Below are positions 58,426 to 64,000 of a stretch of 64,000 nt of DNA, piece after piece (within the stretch, counting starts at the first letter, position 1; every line of letters starts with the position of its first letter). The DNA is from Pseudomonas azerbaijanoccidentalis (GTDB lineage Bacteria; Pseudomonadota; Gammaproteobacteria; Pseudomonadales; Pseudomonadaceae). Where the stretch lies: contig NZ_JAHSTU010000009.1 of NCBI RefSeq assembly GCF_019145495.1, forward strand, positions 124,001-188,000. Direction: 5' to 3'. The notes beneath the pieces were generated by a model. It was not told the DNA's origin. It made no database searches and worked only from the letters and a program-made list of their open reading frames with translations. The translations under genes and the position numbers were made by a program.

Positions 58426-58995
58426 CTACTGGTCGGTTACGCACAACTCCCCGGTGGCGCGGATCAAGGCTTGGCCGTGCAGGGTGTCCTTGATCAGGCT
58501 GGAGCGTTGTTCGGCCAGCCAGTTCGGGCAGTCCGGGTCGACGCGGTAGGGCGTGAAATCGGCGTATTGCTGCAACAGGCGAACTTGGAGCTCATCCAGT
58601 TTGGGCCGGAGTTGATTGAGGTCCGGTCGGGGCACGTCAGGTGCCTTGTGCGCCGCTTGCCATTGCGCGATCAGTCCGTATTGCACCAGTTTGTTGGCCT
58701 CGATCTGCGCGGCGACCAGTTCAGCTGCTTCGTCCGGATTTAGTTTGCGCTCATTGGCCTGTTTTTTGGCGTTGGCGATGACCAGCGTTTCGCGCGCCGT
58801 ATCCTGGATCGGCTTGCCACTGTCCCATTTGGTCAGCGCCACCTGATCGGCAATGTTCAGGCGCTCATTGATGGTTGCCAGCAACGGTTGCAACGCGTCG
58901 GGGGCCGGGGTGGTGGCCGCAGCGTGGACGCCGCTGGCGAGTAGGCCGAGCAGGGCGCCGCTCAGCAGTTGCGGCAGGCGTGGGCGGTGGAACAT
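58426..58995 (-). CDS. Periplasmic chorismate mutase (AroQ gamma type)
   Basis: The 189-residue precursor has a signal peptide ending near VHA-AA, so it is exported. The AroQ-type core includes LATINERLNIADQVALTKW, GKPIQDTARE and a later LVAAQIEANKLVQYG. Secreted AroQ proteins such as P. aeruginosa PA5184-like and Salmonella *AroQ convert chorismate to prephenate outside the cytoplasm, for reasons that remain unclear. I start at ATG 58995, as the longer frame adds a nonfamily leader. Confidence 0.87.
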   Translation of the reverse strand: MFHRPRLPQLLSGALLGLLASGVHAAATTPAPDALQPLLATINERLNIADQVALTKWDSGKPIQDTARETLVIANAKKQANERKLNPDEAAELVAAQIEANKLVQYGLIAQWQAAHKAPDVPRPDLNQLRPKLDELQVRLLQQYADFTPYRVDPDCPNWLAEQRSSLIKDTLHGQALIRATGELCVTDQ

Positions 58996-59076
58996 AAGCA
59001 AACCTCTTGGGCGCGGGATGCACATCAGGTCTTATGTATCACAGCACGGCCCAAAGCACGTAGCCCAACGGTGTAT

Positions 59077-59376
59077 TCAACTTGTTACAGTCGTGGCCAA
59101 CAGCCGCTCGATCTGCGCCAGCTCCCAGGTGCTGAGCAAACTCACGGGGTCCGTGCCGAAACGCTCACCGCCATCGAATACGCGGCCGTCCGCACTCCGG
59201 CAGCCAAGGCAGTGGCGCAGATGAACGCCGTCGACATCCAGGCGCAATCGCCAGCCTTCGATGTCGACGTGCATCAGGCCAGGCTCAGGCTGTTCATCGA
59301 GGCGCGTGAGCGCACGCAAGTCCAGGGCGGCATCGCGCAATTGCTGGTAAACCTCACGGGCAGTCAGGGGCGGCAC
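59077..59376 (-). CDS. Small hypothetical protein, perhaps DUF7693
   Basis: The 99-residue soluble protein starts PPLTAREVYQQLRDAALDLRAL and ends in a conserved-looking FGTDPVSLLSTWELAQIERLL. I recall a pseudomonad family with this pattern (DUF7693), from memory only. It carries two cysteines close together (HCLGC). Function is unknown. It lies upstream of the chorismate mutase gene on the same strand with an 81-base gap. Confidence 0.65.
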   Translation of the reverse strand: MPPLTAREVYQQLRDAALDLRALTRLDEQPEPGLMHVDIEGWRLRLDVDGVHLRHCLGCRSADGRVFDGGERFGTDPVSLLSTWELAQIERLLATTVTS

Positions 59377-59431
59377 AGGTGTCTCCGGAGAAAAGGCGTA
59401 GCAACACAGAATAAACGATCACCCATTACAT

Positions 59432-59563
59432 GTAGCAGTTGGCGCAGCCTGCGTTCGGCTGCGCAGCAGTCGTAAACCCTGCGCACACGGATTTCCTGGC
59501 ACACCGCATTAGCAGTTTTGGCGACTGCTACGCAGCCGAACGCAGGCTGCGCCAGCTGCTACG
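59432..59563. repeat. REPIN, GTAGCAGCTGGCGCAGCC class
   Basis: The arms are as in the repeat at 58269, with one change (GCAGTTGG) in the left arm. It lies between the small hypothetical gene and ppk2. Confidence 0.9.
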
Positions 59564-59724
59564 GGGCATGGGAGGGCTGAACGGCAGGCAAAGAAAAGCT
59601 GCCTCGGAGGGCAGCAGAAAAAAAGCACGCGGTGTATGGCCAGAGTATGACCTGTACAAGATGACAGAACGATGACGGTTGCATGGCCGCCCGGACCCGC
59701 GGGTTCGGGCGACCATTGCGGGCC

Positions 59725-60642
59725 TCAGTAAACCTGCGGCACGATGATTTCCGGCGGCGTGGGGTTGCGCGAATAGTCTTCCTGGCGCACCCGTTGCGGC
59801 AGTTCGATGGACGGCATCTCCACTTCCTCGTAAGGCATTTGCCCGAGCAGGTGATGAATGCAGTTCAGGCGCGCCTTCTTCTTGTCGTCGGCCTGCACCA
59901 CCCACCACGGTGCTTCGGCAATGTGGGTCCGGTCGAGCATGATTTCCTTGGCTTTGGTGTAGGCCTCCCAGCGGCGACGGGATTCCAGGTCCATTGGACT
60001 GAGTTTCCACTGCTTGAGCGGGTCATGAATGCGGCTGAGAAAACGCAGATGCTGTTCCTGATCGGAAATCGAAAACCAGTACTTGATCAGCTGAATACCC
60101 GAGCGCGCGAGCATCCGCTCGAACTCCGGCACGGTGCGAAAAAACTCTTCGTACTGGTCGGCATTGCAAAAGCCCATAACCTGCTCGACACCGGCGCGGT
60201 TGTACCAGCTGCGGTCGAACAACACGATTTCACCCGCTGCCGGCAGGTGCGAAACGTAGCGCTGGAAATACCACTGGGTGCGTTCGCGGTCATTGGGCGC
60301 GGGCAGGGCGGCCACGCGGCACACCCGAGGGTTGAGGCGCTGGGTGATGCGCTTGATCACGCCCCCTTTGCCCGCTGCATCGCGGCCCTCGAACAGAATC
60401 ACCACCTTGTGCCCGGTCTTCACCACCCAGCTCTGCAACTTCACCAGCTCGCCTTGCAGGCGGAACAGTTCGCTGAAGTAGCGGCGTCGTTCTTCCTTTT
60501 CGCGGCTGTCGCCGACGTGATCGGCAAACAGTGCGTGAAGGTCGTGGTCGTCCTCCAGCAGCTCCAGTTCCAGTTCTTCGTCGCTGTGATCGAGCAGTTC
60601 GCGGTGAATGCGTTGCATCAGGTTGTCATTGCTGGACAGCAT
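59725..60642 (-). CDS. ppk2: Polyphosphate kinase 2 family protein
   Basis: The 305-residue P-loop kinase uses polyphosphate to phosphorylate nucleotides. The Walker A-type EGRDAAGKGG is at 85-94, the lid/Walker B region includes LFDRSWYNRAGVE, and a YWFSISDQEQ segment follows. Length and single PPK2 domain fit class I. I start at ATG 60642 with GGGAG upstream. It is divergent from the short Ppx gene, placing polyphosphate use and breakdown side by side. Confidence 0.92.
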   Translation of the reverse strand: MLSSNDNLMQRIHRELLDHSDEELELELLEDDHDLHALFADHVGDSREKEERRRYFSELFRLQGELVKLQSWVVKTGHKVVILFEGRDAAGKGGVIKRITQRLNPRVCRVAALPAPNDRERTQWYFQRYVSHLPAAGEIVLFDRSWYNRAGVEQVMGFCNADQYEEFFRTVPEFERMLARSGIQLIKYWFSISDQEQHLRFLSRIHDPLKQWKLSPMDLESRRRWEAYTKAKEIMLDRTHIAEAPWWVVQADDKKKARLNCIHHLLGQMPYEEVEMPSIELPQRVRQEDYSRNPTPPEIIVPQVY

Positions 60643-60840
60643 GGTCAGAACTCCCGACGACGTTGGAAGTGGCCATGCTAGCCCCGGCGATGTGACGAGC
60701 TGGTGACGCAAAGAAGGCAGCGAAATTAATCGCAGTGTCATCGGGGTGTCACTGAAGCCATGGCACCATCCGCGCAAACCGCCATCGGCGGTGTTCACAA
60801 GACCCGCCCACGGGCTGCTCCATTTGCCGGGATCCCCACC

Positions 60841-61776
60841 ATGAAAAGCGACACCTCGCTGTTTGCGGCTATCGACCTGGGCTCCAATGCGTTTCGCCTG
60901 ATGATCGGCCAGCCGCTCAAACGCAGCCAGCAGATCATCGTCCAGGAAGTCAAAACCCTGCGGGAACCGGTTCGTTTGTCAGAAGGTTTGCAGGGCGGGG
61001 CGCTGGACGAGCTGGCACTGGATCGAGGCTGGCAAGCCTTGGCACGGTTCGGCAAAAAGCTGCGGGGTTTTGAGTCGGGCCGGGTGCGCGCGGTGGCCAC
61101 CAGTGCGGTCCGCGAAGCCGACAACGCGCAATTGTTCCTCGCCAGCGCCGAGCGGCACTTGGGGTTTCGTATCGATGTCATTTCCGGGCATGAAGAAGCC
61201 CAATTGGTATACGCCGGCGTCGCCCATACCATTCCCGATCCGGCGTGCATGCGTCTGGTCCTGGACATCGGCGGCGGTTCCACCGAATTGATCCTCGGCA
61301 AGGGCGCGCACCCTTTGGTCACCGAAAGCATCGCCATCGGCAGCGGCACCTTCGGCGCGAGTTATTTTCCGGGCGGGCTCATCACCGCCAAGGCGCTGCT
61401 CGAAGCCGAGCGGGTCGCCACACTGGAGTTTGAAAAGGTCGCTCGACGTTACCGCGCCATGGGCTGGCATCAAGTGATCGGCTCTTCCGGCACCGCACGG
61501 ATGCTGGCCAAAGTGCTCAAGGCCAACGTCCTGAACGACCACGGTCAAACCGGCATCACCTACGGCGGTCTGCTTCGATTGTCGCTGCGACTGCTGGAAG
61601 TCGGGCACGTCAAACAGCTCAAACTGGCGGGTTTGCAAACCCATCGCATGAGCATTTTGCCGGGTGGCCTGGTGGTAATGCTGGCGGCGTTCAAAGTGTT
61701 CGGCGTCTTGCACATGACACCGTCCGAACCGGGGTTAAGACTGGGTGTACTGCACGGTTTGATGTCCAGGCACTAG
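60841..61776 (+). CDS. Short exopolyphosphatase/pppGpp phosphohydrolase (Ppx/GppA N-domains)
   Basis: The 311-residue protein has the ASKHA-type Ppx/GppA fold: AIDLGSNAFRLMI at 10-22, VATSAVREADN, GHEEAQLVYAG and LDIGGGSTELIL. It ends after the second actin-like domain and lacks the C-terminal HD-like half of long Ppx (about 500 residues), as in known short Ppx forms. It may hydrolyse polyphosphate or pppGpp. I start at ATG 60841. It is divergent from ppk2 across about 200 bases. Confidence 0.9.
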   Translation: MKSDTSLFAAIDLGSNAFRLMIGQPLKRSQQIIVQEVKTLREPVRLSEGLQGGALDELALDRGWQALARFGKKLRGFESGRVRAVATSAVREADNAQLFLASAERHLGFRIDVISGHEEAQLVYAGVAHTIPDPACMRLVLDIGGGSTELILGKGAHPLVTESIAIGSGTFGASYFPGGLITAKALLEAERVATLEFEKVARRYRAMGWHQVIGSSGTARMLAKVLKANVLNDHGQTGITYGGLLRLSLRLLEVGHVKQLKLAGLQTHRMSILPGGLVVMLAAFKVFGVLHMTPSEPGLRLGVLHGLMSRH

Positions 61777-61794
61777 GCCCCTCGGCGAGCCGCT

Positions 61795-62487
61795 TCAAGC
61801 CTCGCTGATCTGGCTGACACTGGTGATCTGGCCGTTCCAGACCATTTCGTAATGGGCGGTCTGGATGATTGATGACACGGGCTTGGGCGTCATCAAAGCC
61901 CAGCAAACACCGCCCGGCAGGCGAACCGAGTGATAGCGCAACCCGGGGCAGCGAGCCTTTCTGATCGAGCGGCCCAGCAACCGCGAATGGCTGTAATCGT
62001 CCGGTGCATATACCGGATCGCTCATCGGCAGCGCGGTGGCGTCTTTCATGCCCGCATCGACAAATCCGCAGGTCAGCCCGCGAAACACAAAACGCTCGTA
62101 GTTCAGGCTCGGCACCTTCGACCAATACAGGCTCTGGTGATGCCGCACCTCGGCCAGTGCGGTCTCCATTGAGTCCGCCAGGTACAGCACCCCAAAACTG
62201 CCATCGCTGAACCGCGAACCCGCCGGGTTGACGTGGGTGAACGGTGCCGTCGCGTAAGAACAGCCGGGGATGCCGAACGGGATTTCACGCCGAGGAATCA
62301 ACTCCAACTGACCCACTTCGTTTTTCAGCCGGGGATTGGTCAGCGCCTGAATCTCGAACAACAGCTCGAACTCATCGGCGTCCGCCACGTCATCGAACAA
62401 GGCAATCGGCGGAAACTTCGAATTGACCAGCCGATAAGCCTGTAACGCCTGCCCGGCAAACACCGCCAGTTCAGCCAGCTTCACCAC
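61795..62487 (-). CDS. RES-domain toxin
   Basis: The 230-residue protein has the RES signature: AYRLVNSKFPP (Arg), GSRFSDGSFGVLYLADSMETALAEVRHH (Arg, Ser, Tyr and Glu of the active site) and a late SVRLPGGVCWAL. RES toxins break down NAD+ or modify proteins by ADP-ribosylation. Its start lies seven bases inside the antitoxin stop region, so translation is coupled. It converges with ppx over an 18-base gap. Confidence 0.88.
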   Translation of the reverse strand: MVKLAELAVFAGQALQAYRLVNSKFPPIALFDDVADADEFELLFEIQALTNPRLKNEVGQLELIPRREIPFGIPGCSYATAPFTHVNPAGSRFSDGSFGVLYLADSMETALAEVRHHQSLYWSKVPSLNYERFVFRGLTCGFVDAGMKDATALPMSDPVYAPDDYSHSRLLGRSIRKARCPGLRYHSVRLPGGVCWALMTPKPVSSIIQTAHYEMVWNGQITSVSQISEA

Positions 62488-62885
62488 TGCGCCCCCCGCA
62501 GCACATCGATGCGCCGGAAGGTTTCGTAGAGCGAAATCATGTCGCCCTGAGCCATGATGTCCAGCGGGCTGCGACCGTTGAAAAACTCGTTGTCATTGGC
62601 CATCGACGGGAAGCCGTAGACGTTGTCCGGGTTATCGAACACCAGGCGCAACGTGGCGTGAATATTCAACACAAAACTGATGCGCTGCATCTGGTCCGCG
62701 TCCAGCGCCACCGCCCAATCCGGATCCTGCTGCCGCGCGCGGGTGTAGGTGCTGCGTGAAATACGCAGAATGCGACAAGCCTGTTCGCTGCTGGCCTGCC
62801 ACTTTTCCAGAATGTTCACGGCGGCGCGCAAACCGGTTACGCACTGGTCTTTACTGAAGGCTTGCACGGGGGAGGCGACAGCCAT
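62481..62885 (-). CDS. Xre-type antitoxin (Xre/MbcA/ParS family) of the RES pair
   Basis: The 134-residue protein has an N-terminal HTH-like region (AAVNILEKWQASSEQACRILRISRSTY) and the C-terminal toxin-binding domain with LVFDNPDNVYGF and NEFFNGRSPLDIM, which are characteristic of RES partners. The ATG at 62885 has AGGT seven bases upstream and is preferred over one two codons earlier. Two TCTATAGA palindromes upstream are probable autoregulatory sites. Confidence 0.88.
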   Translation of the reverse strand: MAVASPVQAFSKDQCVTGLRAAVNILEKWQASSEQACRILRISRSTYTRARQQDPDWAVALDADQMQRISFVLNIHATLRLVFDNPDNVYGFPSMANDNEFFNGRSPLDIMAQGDMISLYETFRRIDVLRGAQW

Positions 62886-62904
62886 GTTCATTACCTGGAT
62901 TGAT

Positions 62905-62941
62905 TCTATAGACTCAAAGTTAGTTTTATTGAATCTATAGA
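62905..62941. promoter_or_regulatory. Paired TCTATAGA operators of the RES-Xre operon
   Basis: Two perfect 8-base palindromes TCTATAGA lie at 62905-62912 and 62934-62941, 29 bases apart. The first is about 20 bases before the antitoxin start. Twin sites on about three helical turns suit cooperative repression by the Xre dimer and toxin complex. Confidence 0.6.
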
Positions 62942-62993
62942 TCAACGTGGTAGCGACCAGCGGGCAATTGAGCTCTGCGCAGAATCAAGTCCC

Positions 62994-64000
62994 TTACTCC
63001 GGCAAGCCGGCCAGCCGCAATCCATTGGCGAACCGGGCCAGGTCGTCGGCGCGCTGGATCGGCAGCCAGTCCTTGAGATTGGAGATGCGCAACGACGGAT
63101 CCAGTTCGTGCAGGCGTTGCATCGCCAACGTCGCTTTATCCATGCGCCCGCTGAGGGCGTGACTGGCCGCCACCACGGCCACCGGAGGCAGCAGACTGGG
63201 CAGATTCCCCAGGGATTTTTCCGCCCAGTCTGCCGCGGTTTCGAAGTGCCCGGCGAAGAAGTGCGCCAGCGCCATGCCGATTTGCATCCTGAACATTTCC
63301 GGGTCCAGCGGACTCAAGCGAACGGCATGATTCAAATCTTTGATGGCTGCGTCTGACTCACCGTGCAGCGCGCGCAGGATCCCGCCCAGGAACCAGGCGG
63401 GGGCGAGATTGGGGTTGAGCAGGCGCGCGCGGTCGAGCAGGGCAATGCCGTTATCGACTTCGCCGGCAAGATGGCTCAATGCGTGCCCGCCGCGGGTCAA
63501 TGCAACAGCGTCATCGCGGCCGAGCGACACCGCCAGGCGCGCCAGCCGTATGCCCTCGGTGATTTCCGCTGGGCGATCGATCATCCAGCCATTGATCTTG
63601 CGCCAGAAGTGGCACCACGCGGCCATGCCATAGGCCGAGGCAAATTCCGGGTCGAGTTCGATGGCTGTGTAGAACATCGGCAGCGCCTCTTCGATGGCGT
63701 CCCGGGTGCCGCTGTGCAGTTTCGCCATACCGCGCAAATAGTGGTCGTAGGCGTCCAGGCTCTCCGTCGGCTTGCGTTTGGCGCGTTCGATTTCGGCGCG
63801 TTCCAGTTGTGGTGCGATGGCGCCGACGACGCTTTCGGCAATTTGGTCCTGCAATTCGAAAATGTTGTCGAGCAATCCTTCGAAGCGCTCCGCCCAAATG
63901 TGCGTCCCACTGGTCGCGTCGATGAGCTGCCCGGTGATGCGCACTTTGTTCGCGCTTTTGCGCACGCTGCCTTCGAGCACATAGCGAACGCCCAGCTCCT
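62994..64000 (-). CDS. TPR-containing C-terminal region of an adenylate/guanylate cyclase-like protein, partial
   Basis: The gene enters from the right edge; 335 residues to the stop are visible. It opens with LGVRYVLEGSVRKSANKVRITGQL, a periplasmic-like domain motif that in many proteins follows an adenylate cyclase or winged-HTH domain. TPR-like helical repeats then cover about 60-330 (DHYLRGMAKL, ALPMFYTAIELDPEFASAYG, DLNHAVRLSPLDPE). The catalytic part, if any, lies outside the window, so the function is unresolved. It may be a CyaA-like class III cyclase or a TPR transcription factor. Confidence 0.75.
   Translation of the reverse strand, partial: ELGVRYVLEGSVRKSANKVRITGQLIDATSGTHIWAERFEGLLDNIFELQDQIAESVVGAIAPQLERAEIERAKRKPTESLDAYDHYLRGMAKLHSGTRDAIEEALPMFYTAIELDPEFASAYGMAAWCHFWRKINGWMIDRPAEITEGIRLARLAVSLGRDDAVALTRGGHALSHLAGEVDNGIALLDRARLLNPNLAPAWFLGGILRALHGESDAAIKDLNHAVRLSPLDPEMFRMQIGMALAHFFAGHFETAADWAEKSLGNLPSLLPPVAVVAASHALSGRMDKATLAMQRLHELDPSLRISNLKDWLPIQRADDLARFANGLRLAGLPE

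Overview
The window looks like chromosome of a Pseudomonas of the fluorescens group. The evidence is the gene content and order (aat-trxB-ftsK-lolA-rarA-crcB-serS-cysG followed by a tusDCBE-type cluster), high-GC coding DNA, and many intergenic REP/REPIN inverted repeats of the three kinds common in that group. I see no rRNA, tRNA, CRISPR array, insertion sequence or prophage. The species was not determined.

Layout. 0-9 kb: core genes for protein turnover, thioredoxin reduction, chromosome segregation, lipoprotein sorting, replication-fork rescue, fluoride export, seryl-tRNA charging and siroheme. 9-19 kb: glutathionyl-hydroquinone reductase, the tus sulfur relay with a YbiB-like gene, small regulators, a hemerythrin, a DNA alkyltransferase, gamma-glutamyltransferase and a cysteine hydrolase. 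19-26 kb: a sterol-desaturase-like membrane protein, two peptidoglycan enzymes (L,D-transpeptidase and D-Ala-D-Ala dipeptidase), and lipA-glyA-gcvH below a TyrR/GcsR-type sigma-54 activator. A textbook -24/-12 promoter lies in front of gcvH. 26-33 kb: a catabolic cluster with LysR regulator, ureohydrolase, aldehyde dehydrogenase, NCS1 permease and GMC oxidoreductase, probably for a guanidino compound. 33-43 kb: mixed accessory genes, a secreted protein made of eight 13-residue repeats, a cytochrome c, and a ChaN-HmuV-HmuU heme cluster without a visible binding protein or receptor.

43-56 kb is the most unusual part. It holds catalase, two receiver-only response regulators, a FixJ/NarL-type response regulator, two paralogous membrane PAS histidine kinases, a helical protein that may be Dps-like, an MscS channel fused to a cyclic-nucleotide-binding domain, a DJ-1 protein, an NDH-2-like flavoprotein and a LysR regulator. 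Seven copies of a palindrome of the form yATACC-N2-GGTATr lie in its promoter regions. An eighth lies upstream of the cytochrome c gene at 39.8 kb. The 7-2-7 geometry is the one NarL-type DNA-binding domains recognise, so I propose an undescribed, self-wired stress regulon driven by the FixJ-like regulator.

56-64 kb: an NTF2-like protein, an SGNH hydrolase, a DinJ-YafQ toxin-antitoxin pair, a periplasmic chorismate mutase, divergent polyphosphate genes (PPK2 and a short Ppx), a RES-Xre toxin-antitoxin pair with paired operator palindromes, and the 3' part of a TPR-containing cyclase-like gene cut by the window edge.
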